Assembly: GCA_047972145.1 (NCBI GenBank)
Contig: JBKEAI010000120.1
Location: 1-39,863, forward strand
Reading direction: 5' to 3'
Length of the DNA stretch: 39,863 nt
From: JAMLGJ01 sp047972145
GTDB taxonomy: Bacteria > Actinomycetota > Acidimicrobiia > Acidimicrobiales > Microtrichaceae
How positions within the stretch are numbered: the stretch's first letter is position 1; each line of letters starts with the position of its first letter. The notes under the pieces are model-generated. The model was not told the origin of the DNA, searched no databases, and saw only the letters and a list, made by a program, of their open reading frames with translations. This document shows positions 15,486-23,125 of the stretch, piece by piece. A program made the position numbers and the translations under genes.

Positions 15486-16723
15486 AATCGCCCCGCGAGC
15501 ACATCCACCATCTGTGCCACGTCCTTGTCGCCGCGCCCGGACAGGTTCACCAACACGGATTGCCCCGCCAACGCTTCACGTTCCCTCGACACCCAGGCGA
15601 GGGCGTGGGCGGATTCCAGCGCAGGGATGATCCCCTCGGTGCGGCTCAGCAACATGAACGCCTCCACCACCTCTCCATCGGTGACCGATGGGTACGTGGC
15701 CCGACCGGTGTCCGCCAGGTGGCTGTGCTCCGGACCAACCCCGGGATAGTCGAGTCCTGCGGAGATCGACTCGGCCTCTGTCACCTGGCCGAACTCGTCC
15801 TGCATCAGGAAGCTCAACATGCCGTGCACGATGCCAGGGGTCCCGTTGCCGACCGCGGCCCCACCTGCGGGCTCCACCCCCACCAAGCGCACCGAGGGGT
15901 CCTCGGCGAACCCCGAGAAGATCCCCGCAGCGTTGGACCCTCCGCCCACACACGCGACCACGACGTCGGGCAGCGCCCCGCCCAGAACCGCGCGGGACTG
16001 CTCGGCCGCCTCTGCACCCAGCACACGGTGGAACTCGCGGACCATCCACGGATACGGGTGCGGTCCCATCACCGAGCCGAGGCAGTAGTGGGAGTCCTCG
16101 ACCGTTGCCACCCAGTCGCGCATCGCTTCGTTGACCGCATCCTTGAGGGTTCGGCTGCCGCTGGTCGCCGCGGTCACCTCCGATCCGAGAAGCCGCATGC
16201 GGAACACATTGAGCTCCTGGCGTGCCATGTCGACCTCACCCATGTACACCAGGCAGTCGAGCCCCAGGAGAGCGGCGGCGGTAGCGGTGGCGACGCCGTG
16301 CTGGCCCGCACCGGTCTCTGCCACCAGGCGTGTCTTGCCCATGCGCTTGGCCAGGAGAGCCTGACCGAGCACGTTGTTGATCTTGTGCGACCCGGTGTGG
16401 TTCAGGTCCTCGCGCTTGAGAAGGACCCTCACCCCCAGCTCCTCTGACAGGCGCCGGCACTCGGAGATCGGGGTCGGGCGACCCGAGTAGCCGGCCAACA
16501 GCGCGTCGAGCTCGGCGCGGAACGCCCGGTCGGCCCACGCGTCCTCGAAAGCCGCCTCCAGCTCGACCAGCGCAGGCATGAGGGTCTCGGGGACGAACCT
16601 TCCACCGAAGCGCCCGAATCGACCGGTCGGGTCCGGCCGTGCCATGACCAGCGATCCACCCTGCTCCGGGAGGGATTGCTCCGGGAGGGATTGGTCCGGA
16701 GTTCGCTCGACCCGTTGATCCAC
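15482..16723 (-). CDS. trpB: Tryptophan synthase beta chain (TrpB1)
   Basis: 413 residues if started at GTG 16723; 387 if started at ATG 16645 (MARPDPTGRFGRFGGRFVPE), which is where the family core begins. It joins indole and serine to form tryptophan using pyridoxal phosphate. The PLP lysine lies in NHTGSHKINN and the phosphate loop in CVGGGSNAAG; GAGQHG is also present. I prefer GTG 16723 because a TACCTT box lies six bases before it and because a 15-bp tandem repeat between the two starts keeps the frame. The later ATG has only a weak ribosome-binding site, so both remain possible. It overlaps trpA by four bases and is separated from trpF by a long hairpin. Confidence 0.93.
   Translation of the reverse strand: MDQRVERTPDQSLPEQSLPEQGGSLVMARPDPTGRFGRFGGRFVPETLMPALVELEAAFEDAWADRAFRAELDALLAGYSGRPTPISECRRLSEELGVRVLLKREDLNHTGSHKINNVLGQALLAKRMGKTRLVAETGAGQHGVATATAAALLGLDCLVYMGEVDMARQELNVFRMRLLGSEVTAATSGSRTLKDAVNEAMRDWVATVEDSHYCLGSVMGPHPYPWMVREFHRVLGAEAAEQSRAVLGGALPDVVVACVGGGSNAAGIFSGFAEDPSVRLVGVEPAGGAAVGNGTPGIVHGMLSFLMQDEFGQVTEAESISAGLDYPGVGPEHSHLADTGRATYPSVTDGEVVEAFMLLSRTEGIIPALESAHALAWVSREREALAGQSVLVNLSGRGDKDVAQMVDVLAGRL
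16662..16706. repeat. 15-bp tandem repeat at the 5' end of trpB
   Basis: TGCTCCGGGAGGGAT at 16662-16676 and again at 16677-16691, with a third degenerate unit to 16706. In the trpB frame it encodes SLPEQ units. Confidence 0.8.
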
Positions 16724-16729
16724 CGCGAC

Positions 16730-16735
16730 AAGGTA
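16730..16735 (-). promoter_or_regulatory. Candidate -10 box for trpBA
   Basis: TACCTT lies six bases (GTCGCG) before the GTG at 16723. If used, trpBA would have its own leaderless transcript downstream of the hairpin at 16777-16845. Confidence 0.4.
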
Positions 16736-16776
16736 CCGGCAGCTCCCGACCACCGACGACTCGGTTGAGTCCCCGC

Positions 16777-16845
16777 CCCCACCCCGTTCTGTGGTGCGTG
16801 GCTAGCCCCCTGAGCGCGTCTCGCACCACAGAACGGGGAATGGGG
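16777..16845 (-). terminator. Long hairpin between trpF and trpB
   Basis: Perfect 17-bp arms at 16782-16798 and 16822-16838 (CCCCGTTCTGTGGTGCG and its complement) with a 23-base loop; four to five more pairs extend the stem after a two-base bulge. It begins about 50 bases past the trpF stop and ends 50 bases before the trpB promoter. Two copies of a 14-bp unit (GGGCTGGGGTGGAA, 16843-16870) lie between it and trpF. There is no T-tract. It may end the trpCF transcript, protect an mRNA end, or be a dispersed repeat. Confidence 0.65.
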
Positions 16846-16892
16846 CTGGGGTGGAAGGGCTGGGGTGAAGAGGGAGGGTGTAGGGGCCCGCG

Positions 16893-17615
16893 TCACTCGC
16901 CGCGGTCGGCCCAGTCGAAGGGGCCGTGGGTGAGCGCAAACTCGTCGTGGGGGCTCTCCGGGAGATCGTCGATTCCGAAAGACCGCCCCCCGGCAGCACC
17001 GACCGTTCGCGCTGTCGCACGTGCCGCTCTGATGAAGGCGTTGACCTTCACAGGGTCCTTGCGGGTGGGATCCCCGCTCACCTCCACCCCACTCGATACA
17101 TCCACCCCCCATGGGCGGACCGTGGCGATGCCATCCGCGACATTGTCGGGATCGAGCCCGCCGGCGAGGATCACGCGGCGGCCCACCGGGATCGACTCCG
17201 CCAGCGACCAGTCGAACACATGGCCCGAACCGGGTACGGGTGCGTCGAGGAGCACCGCGTCCGGGCCGTAGTCCTCCACGTGCGCGAGACCCGGGTCACC
17301 GGCGGGAAACGCCACCAGGAGCACCTTTGCGGCACGGCGTACCTCCGCCGCATCCGCCGGGCTCTCGTGGCCGTGCAGCTGCGCGCCCGAAAGCCCCGCT
17401 TCGAGCACGGTGCGAACCACATCCCTGGGTGCCTGGTCCCGGAACACCCCGATCGACAGCACGTCGCCGGGTAGTCGTTTCACGATGTCGCTCACCGCTC
17501 CAACGCTCACCTGTCGGGGGCTGGGTGCGAACACGAACCCGAGTGCATCCGCACCGAGGCCGACCGCCATCAGCGCGTCCTCCTCGTTGGTGATGCCGCA
17601 GATCTTCACGAACAT
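16893..17615 (-). CDS. trpF: Phosphoribosylanthranilate isomerase
   Basis: 240 residues. It converts N-(5-phosphoribosyl)anthranilate to the carboxyphenylamino-deoxyribulose phosphate used by TrpC. Family motifs are the start VKICGIT (catalytic cysteine C6), LGFVFAPSPRQV, AQLHGHE, VLLDA with the catalytic Asp, and the phosphate site ILAGGLDPDNV and DVSSGVE. The protein carries a C-terminal tail of about 30 residues after the barrel (GRSFGIDDLPESPHDEF), somewhat longer than usual. ATG 17615 has GGAG eight bases upstream. It begins 21 bases after the trpC stop, consistent with one operon. Confidence 0.95.
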   Translation of the reverse strand: MFVKICGITNEEDALMAVGLGADALGFVFAPSPRQVSVGAVSDIVKRLPGDVLSIGVFRDQAPRDVVRTVLEAGLSGAQLHGHESPADAAEVRRAAKVLLVAFPAGDPGLAHVEDYGPDAVLLDAPVPGSGHVFDWSLAESIPVGRRVILAGGLDPDNVADGIATVRPWGVDVSSGVEVSGDPTRKDPVKVNAFIRAARATARTVGAAGGRSFGIDDLPESPHDEFALTHGPFDWADRGE

Positions 17616-17636
17616 GACAGATGCTCCGCCAGAACC

Positions 17637-18539
17637 CTACCTGCGTGGCACCTTCAGCTCGGTGAGCCTCTCGGCGATCACCGCCGCGCCCGCCTCCACG
17701 ACATCAGCACCCACGACATCGGCACCCACCACATCGGCACCCACGGCTTCGGCACCCTCCGCGGCAGCCGCTGCTGCACGCCGATGAGCCGGGGCGGTGA
17801 CGAGGAACTCCCCCACCAACACCGCGTCGTAGCCGGCGTCCGCCAACACCCGGGCATCCCCGCGACCCCGCACTCCGGACTCTGCAACCCTCGTCGCTGC
17901 ATCTGGGATCTGGGCAGCCATGCGAGCGGCACGCTCCTGGTCGACCTCGAAGGTGACCAGGTCCCTCTGGTTGACCCCGATGAGGTTTCCCCTCGTGCAG
18001 CCCAGGGCGCGTTCCAGTTCCGCCTCGTCGTGCACCTCCACGAGGGCATCGAGTCCGAGCTCCGCCGCGAGGGCATCGAAGTCCGCCAGTTCCTTGTCGT
18101 CGAGTGCCGCGGCTATCAGCAGCACTGCATCGGCCCCCATGATGCGGGCATCCGCGACATCGTTGGCCGACACCGTGAAGTCCTTGCGCAACAGGGGCAA
18201 CGAAACCGCTGATCGAGCCGCGACGAGGTCCGTCGGACTGCCAGCGAAGTGTGGTGCGTCGGTGAGTACCGACACCGCGCTGGCACCGGCATCGCGGTAG
18301 GTGCGGGCAAGCGATCCTGCGTCGAGATGCGGCGCGAGATAGCCCTTGCTCGGCGAGCGGCGCTTGACCTCCGCTATGACCGACAGGGTGCCCGGTTCAA
18401 CCAATGCGGCAGCGAACCCGCGTGGTGGGTCTGCCGCGCTCGCCGACCGCGCCTCTTCGCAGAGCGCCTCGATGGAGCGCCCGTCCCCCTCGGCACGGCT
18501 GCGATGGTGCTCGAGGATCCGGTCCAGGTAGGTCGCCAC
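17637..18539 (-). CDS. trpC: Indole-3-glycerol phosphate synthase
   Basis: 300 residues from GTG 18539. It closes the indole ring to form indole-3-glycerol phosphate. Motifs are VIAEVKRRSPSKG (catalytic lysine), SVLTDAPHFAGS, LPLLRKDF, LIGVNQRDL and VAESGVRGR, all typical. The usual end of the barrel (VGEFLVTAP) is followed by a low-complexity C-terminal part with the repeat GADVVGADVV, encoded by 15-bp tandem repeats, and then AVIAERLTELKVPRR. An earlier ATG at 18602 would overlap xylB; the GTG lies 20 bases after the xylB stop. No ribosome-binding site is obvious, so translation may depend on the upstream gene. Confidence 0.93.
   Translation of the reverse strand: MATYLDRILEHHRSRAEGDGRSIEALCEEARSASAADPPRGFAAALVEPGTLSVIAEVKRRSPSKGYLAPHLDAGSLARTYRDAGASAVSVLTDAPHFAGSPTDLVAARSAVSLPLLRKDFTVSANDVADARIMGADAVLLIAAALDDKELADFDALAAELGLDALVEVHDEAELERALGCTRGNLIGVNQRDLVTFEVDQERAARMAAQIPDAATRVAESGVRGRGDARVLADAGYDAVLVGEFLVTAPAHRRAAAAAAEGAEAVGADVVGADVVGADVVEAGAAVIAERLTELKVPRR
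17698..17757. repeat. 15-bp tandem repeat in the 3' end of trpC
   Basis: Four units at 17698, 17713, 17728 and 17743 with the core ACGACATCGGCACCC. They encode GADVV units near the TrpC C-terminus, and the period keeps the frame. Confidence 0.9.
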
Positions 18540-18559
18540 CGACCGATCTTGGCAGACGT

Positions 18560-20128
18560 TCAGCCACGCGCAGCGGTGGTTTGCCCCCGACCCAACCTCC
18601 AACGGGATGCAACGGCGTCAAAGGGGCCCCGTACCGGGGGCGCGTCGATCGCCGTGGAGGCAGATCCATGTCCTGTGTCGGGGGGAGCCCCCTGCGCCAC
18701 CTCACCCGGGTTCCGCGCCGAAGCGGTCGCTTCGGCCACCGCTGCCGCCTGCACCGCAGCACCGGCAGCGACCGACTCGGCCTCTTGTGGTACCACCACC
18801 GTTCGGCGCGCCAGGTCCGCCAACCGTTGCCGGTATGCCTCCGAGCGTGCTCCCCCACCCACCAGGATCAGTGCGCCATCCACATCGACACCCGCTGCGG
18901 CAAGTGCATCGCGACCCGCGAGCAGCCCCCGGAGCACGCCGTCGTGGGCGGCGAGAGCAAGGTCCTCGCGCGTCGTGGTGGTCCTCAAACCCTCCAGCGA
19001 ACCGGTCGCATGGGGCAGGTTCGGGGTCCGCTCGCCGTCGAAGTACGGAACCAACGTGGGTCGCCCCGGTGCGCTCGGATCGGCCGCCAGCGCGAGGTCC
19101 GACAGGGTGTCGAGATCGACTCCGAGCCAGCGGGCGACGGTGTCGGTGACCTTGGTGGCGTTGAGCGTGCAGACCAGGGGAAGGAACATCCCCGTCGCAT
19201 CAGCGAACCCGGCGACCGCTCCGGTGGCATCGGTGGTGCGGACGGTCGAGCGTGCGTAGACCGTGCCCGAGGTGCCCAGGGACACCACCACGTCGCCGGG
19301 TGCCAACCCCAGCCCCAGCGCTGCTGCCATGTTGTCTCCGGTACCCGGACCGACCACCACACCAGGATCGAGTCCGAGCTCACCTGCTGCTGTGGCGGTG
19401 ATCCGACCCGCTGCGGACAGTGGATCCAGCACGGCGGGAACCCTGTCGCGCAACCATCCACAGGGATCGGCATCGAAGCGCTGTACCGGTACCCCGATGA
19501 CGCCGAGCGCCCTCTCGAGGAATCCGGCTGCGACCATTGCGCCGGAGGCGGGGTCGAACCACCCTGTGCCGGACGCATCCCCACGGTCGGTCACATGGGC
19601 TCCGCAGAGCACGTAGGTGAGCCAGTCGTGCGGAAGGAACACGCGCTCGGTTCGTGCGAGCACCTCGGGTTCGTGCTCGGCCAACCAACCGAGCTTGGTG
19701 ATCGTGAACGCAGGCAACGGGACCGAGCCACATGCCTCGACCCAGCGGTGCGGGCCGAGCGCATCGAGCATCGCCTGGGACACCGCGGCCGACTCGGTGT
19801 CGTTCCACAGCTTCGCGGCGCGAATCGGCTTGCCGGCAGCATCGGTGACGACGAGGCCGTGCTGTTGGGCGGCGACCGAAACAGCCACCACCGAAGCCCT
19901 CAGATCGCCGAGTTGGCCGACCGCATCGACCAGCGCCGACCACCAGGCCATCGGGTCCTGTTCGGAGCGCGGTGGCTCGGTGCCCGGGTGAGCAGCCCTG
20001 CCCACCCCGACCAGATCGCCTTCGGCCAGGGTGCGCGCCTCGACCTTCGTGGAGCCTGTGGAGGAGTCCACGCCGAGCACGAGCGGCTCGTTCACAACCG
20101 ACCCGTTCAGCACCGACCCGTTCAGCAC
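18560..20128 (-). CDS. xylB: Xylulokinase (FGGY family)
   Basis: 522 residues. It phosphorylates D-xylulose to xylulose 5-phosphate for the pentose phosphate pathway. The FGGY fold is clear: GVDSSTGSTKV near the start, AAQQHGLV and LWNDTES for substrate binding, GTGDNMAAALGLGL and VVSLGTSGTVYA for phosphate, and LVGGGARSEAYRQRLAD near the C-terminus. Residues 1-13 are repeats (LNGSVLNGSV) encoded by 15-bp tandem units. GTG 20128 is preferred because GGAGG lies eight bases upstream. It is 63 bases downstream of xylA and 20 bases upstream of trpC. Specificity for xylulose is inferred from xylA next to it. Confidence 0.93.
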   Translation of the reverse strand: MLNGSVLNGSVVNEPLVLGVDSSTGSTKVEARTLAEGDLVGVGRAAHPGTEPPRSEQDPMAWWSALVDAVGQLGDLRASVVAVSVAAQQHGLVVTDAAGKPIRAAKLWNDTESAAVSQAMLDALGPHRWVEACGSVPLPAFTITKLGWLAEHEPEVLARTERVFLPHDWLTYVLCGAHVTDRGDASGTGWFDPASGAMVAAGFLERALGVIGVPVQRFDADPCGWLRDRVPAVLDPLSAAGRITATAAGELGLDPGVVVGPGTGDNMAAALGLGLAPGDVVVSLGTSGTVYARSTVRTTDATGAVAGFADATGMFLPLVCTLNATKVTDTVARWLGVDLDTLSDLALAADPSAPGRPTLVPYFDGERTPNLPHATGSLEGLRTTTTREDLALAAHDGVLRGLLAGRDALAAAGVDVDGALILVGGGARSEAYRQRLADLARRTVVVPQEAESVAAGAAVQAAAVAEATASARNPGEVAQGAPPDTGHGSASTAIDAPPVRGPFDAVASRWRLGRGQTTAARG

Positions 20129-20134
20129 CGCCGT
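20090..20134. repeat. 15-bp tandem repeat at the xylB start
   Basis: Units at 20090, 20105 and 20120 with the core GTTCAGCACCGACCC. Each of the last two carries a GTG in frame, so the duplication also duplicated the start codon. Confidence 0.85.
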
Positions 20135-20191
20135 TGCCTCCGCCGACGGCGGCCACTGCGGGTGCTCTGATCCGTCACAGCAGGTGGCCCG

Positions 20192-21529
20192 TCAACGCAC
20201 CCTGTCGATCACCGCCGCGACCAGGTTCTCCGCTCGTTCCTGGGACATCGAACGACCCTGCGGCTCGACTACCCCGGCCGCGCGATCCGCCAGTTCCGCG
20301 AAGCTCACCTCCGAGCCGAGGATCGAACGCCCGAGTTCCTCGTTCCACCCCGCGTAGCCCTCGGTGCCGAGACGGCCCAGTTCGGGGTCATCGATCAGCT
20401 CGTCGGCAACCAGCAGCGCATGGGCCATGGTGTCCATCCCGCCGATGTGAGCGTGGAAGAGGTCCACCCTGTCGGTGGACTGACGACGCAACCTGGCATC
20501 GAAGTTGAGCCCTCCGGTGGTGAACCCACCGGCGCGCAGCACCTCGAGCATCACCAGCGACATCGCTTCGACCGAAACCGGAAACCGGTCGACATCCCAG
20601 CCGAGGCGGTCGTCACCGGCGTTGGCGTCGATGGAACAGAACGCACCGAGAGCCGCAGCGGTGGCCACCTCGTGTGCCGCGTCGTGGCCGGCCAACGTCG
20701 CGTGGTTCACCTCGACGTTGAGGAGCACCTCGCCCAGCAGGTCGTGGCGTTCCAGAAAGCCGACAACGGTCGCAACGTCGCGGTCGTAGTGGTGCTTGAG
20801 CGGTTCGAAGGGCTTAGGTTCGATCAGCAGCGGACCCTCGAAGTCGATCCGGTGCTTGTGCTCGACGGCCATGTGCAGGAACCGTGCGAGCTGGTCGAGC
20901 TCACGGCGGTAGTCGGTGACCAGCAGGCTGTCGTAGCCCTCCCTGCCTCCCCACAGCACGTAGTTGGCGCCACCGAGGCGCTTGGTGAGCTCCATCGCGT
21001 CGGCGACCTGGGCGGCTGCGTACGCGAACACCTCCGGGTCCGGGTTGGTCGCGGCTCCCGCCCGGTAGCGGGGATGCGAGAACAGGTTGGCGGTGCCCCA
21101 CAACAGCTTGATGCCGGTGCGCTCCATGTGCTCACCGAACTCGTCACCCATACGGTGCAACCACGAACGCGACTCCGCGAACGAAGCACCTTCGGGTGCG
21201 ATGTCACGGTCGTGGAAGCAGACGAACGGGGCACCGAGCTTGGCGACGAACTCGAACGCAGCCGCCATCTTGTCGCCCGCCGCTGCGAGGGCGTCCTCGG
21301 GTACCGCGCCGATCCAGGGTCGGTCCCAGGTGCCCTGGCCGAACATGTCGGACCCGTCCGCGGCGAAGCTGTGCCAGTACGCCACCGCGAAGCGGAGTCG
21401 TTCTGCCATGGTGGCTCCGCCGACCACCCGGTCTGCGTCGTACCAGCGGAACGACAACGGATCCCGCGCCTCGTGTCCCCCGAAGGGAACGGGGCCATCG
21501 ACTTGCGCGAAGAACGGCTCGTGCGACAT
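20192..21529 (-). CDS. xylA: Xylose isomerase (class II type)
   Basis: 445 residues from ATG 21529. It converts D-xylose to D-xylulose with two divalent metal ions. The order of motifs (MAERLRFAVAYWHSF, FHDRDIAPEG, WGGREGYDSLL, EPKPFEPLKHHYDRD, VNHATLAGHDAAHE, DANAGDDRLGWDVDRFP) contains the catalytic His, the metal-binding Glu/Asp residues and the GWDxDxFP loop. The N-terminal region and length match the longer class II enzymes, not the 390-residue streptomycete form. An ORF start at 21685 would add 52 residues of unrelated sequence overlapping TrpB2, so ATG 21529 is used. It lies 31 bases after TrpB2 and before xylB. Confidence 0.95.
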   Translation of the reverse strand: MSHEPFFAQVDGPVPFGGHEARDPLSFRWYDADRVVGGATMAERLRFAVAYWHSFAADGSDMFGQGTWDRPWIGAVPEDALAAAGDKMAAAFEFVAKLGAPFVCFHDRDIAPEGASFAESRSWLHRMGDEFGEHMERTGIKLLWGTANLFSHPRYRAGAATNPDPEVFAYAAAQVADAMELTKRLGGANYVLWGGREGYDSLLVTDYRRELDQLARFLHMAVEHKHRIDFEGPLLIEPKPFEPLKHHYDRDVATVVGFLERHDLLGEVLLNVEVNHATLAGHDAAHEVATAAALGAFCSIDANAGDDRLGWDVDRFPVSVEAMSLVMLEVLRAGGFTTGGLNFDARLRRQSTDRVDLFHAHIGGMDTMAHALLVADELIDDPELGRLGTEGYAGWNEELGRSILGSEVSFAELADRAAGVVEPQGRSMSQERAENLVAAVIDRVR

Positions 21530-21560
21530 CAGGCAGGTTCCAGCGACAGGTCCATCTGGC

Positions 21561-22925
21561 TCAGATGTCGAGCTGGGGCAGGCGGGTGAGGGCCTCCGCG
21601 ACGGCCTCGTCGGGGTACTCGTGATCGACGAGCTCACCAGCGAAGTAGGCGTCATACGCGGCCATGTCGAGCATCCCGTGACCACACATCGCGGTGAGGA
21701 TCACCGTCTCCTCACCGGTCTCCTTGGCGCGCAGTGCCTCGTCGATCGCGGAGGCGAGCGCGTGGGTGGGTTCGGGTGCCGGCACGATCCCCTCGGTGCG
21801 GGCGAACTGCACGCCCGCAGCGAAGCACTCGGTCTGCGCGCGTGCCTCGGCCTCGATCAGACCGAGCTCGTACACATGTGAGAGCAGTGGGCTCATCCCG
21901 TGGTAGCGCAGACCACCTGCGTGGATGGGATCGGGGATGAAGTCGTGGCCGAGGGTGTGCATCTTGACCAGGGGCGTCATGCCGGCCGTGTCGCCGTAGT
22001 CGTAGGTGTAGGTGCCCTTTGTGAGGGTCGGACACGATCGTGGCTCGACAGCCCGGATCGTCACATCGAGGTTGCCGGCGAGCTTCTCGCGCAGGAACGG
22101 GAACGCGAGCCCTCCGAAGTTGGACCCGCCACCGGTGCAACCGATGATCACGTCGGGTGAGTCCCCGGCGAGGGCCAGCTGCGCTATCGCCTCCTCGCCG
22201 ATCACGGTCTGGTGCAACAGAACGTGGTTGAGCACCGAACCCAGTGCGTAGCGCGTGTCGGGATCCTGCGCGGCAACCTCGACGGCCTCTGAGATGGCGA
22301 TACCGAGGCTGCCCGGCGAGTGGGGTTCGTCCGCGAGGATCTTGCGACCGAACTCGGTCACCTCCGAAGGCGAGGGGTGCACTGTGGCCCCGAACGCCTG
22401 CATCATCGCCCGCCGGTAGGGCTTCTGGTCGTAGGAGGCGCGCACCTGCCAGACCTCGCACTCGAGGTCGAACTGCGCACACGCGAACGCGAGTGCGGTG
22501 CCCCACTGGCCCGCACCGGTCTCCGTGGAGAGCTTCCGAACCCCGGCCTTCGCGTTGTAGTAGGCCTGCGGGACCGCCGTGTTGGGCTTGTGCGACCCGG
22601 CAGGGCTCACCCCTTCGTACTTGTAGTAGATGCGAGCCGGGGTTCCCAGGGCGCGCTCCAGACGGTGCGCCCGGTGAAGGGGTGTGGCCCTCCACAGCTT
22701 GTAGACGTCGAGGACCTCGTCGGGGATCGGTATGTAGCTGTCGGTGGAGACCTCCTGCATGATCAGGTCCATCGGGAACAGCGGTGCAAGGTCCTCAGGG
22801 CCGATCGGCTGGTGGGTCGCGGGATGCAGAGGTGGGGGCGGCGGCTCGGGCAGATCGGGAATGACGTTGTACCAGGACGTCGGGATCTGGTCGTCTGCCA
22901 ACAGGTAGCGGTTGGTTTCACTCAT
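21561..22925 (-). CDS. TrpB2-type tryptophan synthase beta-like protein
   Basis: 454 residues, a second beta-type enzyme separate from the trpB next to trpA. The N-terminal region (YNVIPDLPEPPPPPLHP and LFPMDLIMQEVS) and overall length are those of the TrpB2 group, which has lost the alpha-subunit contact and can act alone. The PLP lysine is in GSHKPNTAVP, followed by TGAGQWG, and the phosphate loop is CTGGGSNFGG. It may make tryptophan from free indole and serine, or have another PLP role. ATG 22925 has AAGGGG six bases upstream. It is the first gene of the run TrpB2-xylA-xylB-trpC-trpF-trpB-trpA and is preceded by a duplicated promoter-like element. Confidence 0.92.
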   Translation of the reverse strand: MSETNRYLLADDQIPTSWYNVIPDLPEPPPPPLHPATHQPIGPEDLAPLFPMDLIMQEVSTDSYIPIPDEVLDVYKLWRATPLHRAHRLERALGTPARIYYKYEGVSPAGSHKPNTAVPQAYYNAKAGVRKLSTETGAGQWGTALAFACAQFDLECEVWQVRASYDQKPYRRAMMQAFGATVHPSPSEVTEFGRKILADEPHSPGSLGIAISEAVEVAAQDPDTRYALGSVLNHVLLHQTVIGEEAIAQLALAGDSPDVIIGCTGGGSNFGGLAFPFLREKLAGNLDVTIRAVEPRSCPTLTKGTYTYDYGDTAGMTPLVKMHTLGHDFIPDPIHAGGLRYHGMSPLLSHVYELGLIEAEARAQTECFAAGVQFARTEGIVPAPEPTHALASAIDEALRAKETGEETVILTAMCGHGMLDMAAYDAYFAGELVDHEYPDEAVAEALTRLPQLDI

Positions 22926-22949
22926 CGGAGCCCCTTGCGGTTCGTGTTG

Positions 22950-22992
22950 CCGGCGAGACCATAGGCCTCGTTGTTCCCGGCGAGACCGTAGG
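22950..22992 (-). promoter_or_regulatory. Duplicated promoter-like element upstream of TrpB2
   Basis: Two copies of a 16-bp sequence (CCGGCGAGACCATAGG at 22950-22965 and CCGGCGAGACCGTAGG at 22977-22992), 27 bp apart. On the minus strand each contains a -10-like box, TATGGT and TACGGT, so there may be two tandem start sites for the TrpB2 run. The plus strand just beyond has TACGCT at about 23023-23028, a possible -10 for the lipoprotein gene. Confidence 0.45.
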
Positions 22993-23125
22993 ACATCGTG
23001 GCCTTCGGTGCCTCACACCGGTACGCTCAGGGGTAGCGACATCACGCTGGAGCATGCACCTGCTCAGATGGGGCATGGGGATGTCGGGAGCCGAGCTGGG
23101 GTTCGGTGTAACCGGAGGGATGCCA

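Noticed and set aside
18539..18602. trpC start at ATG 18602
   Set aside because: It would overlap xylB by 43 bases and add 21 residues not seen at the start of this family; GTG 18539 fits better.
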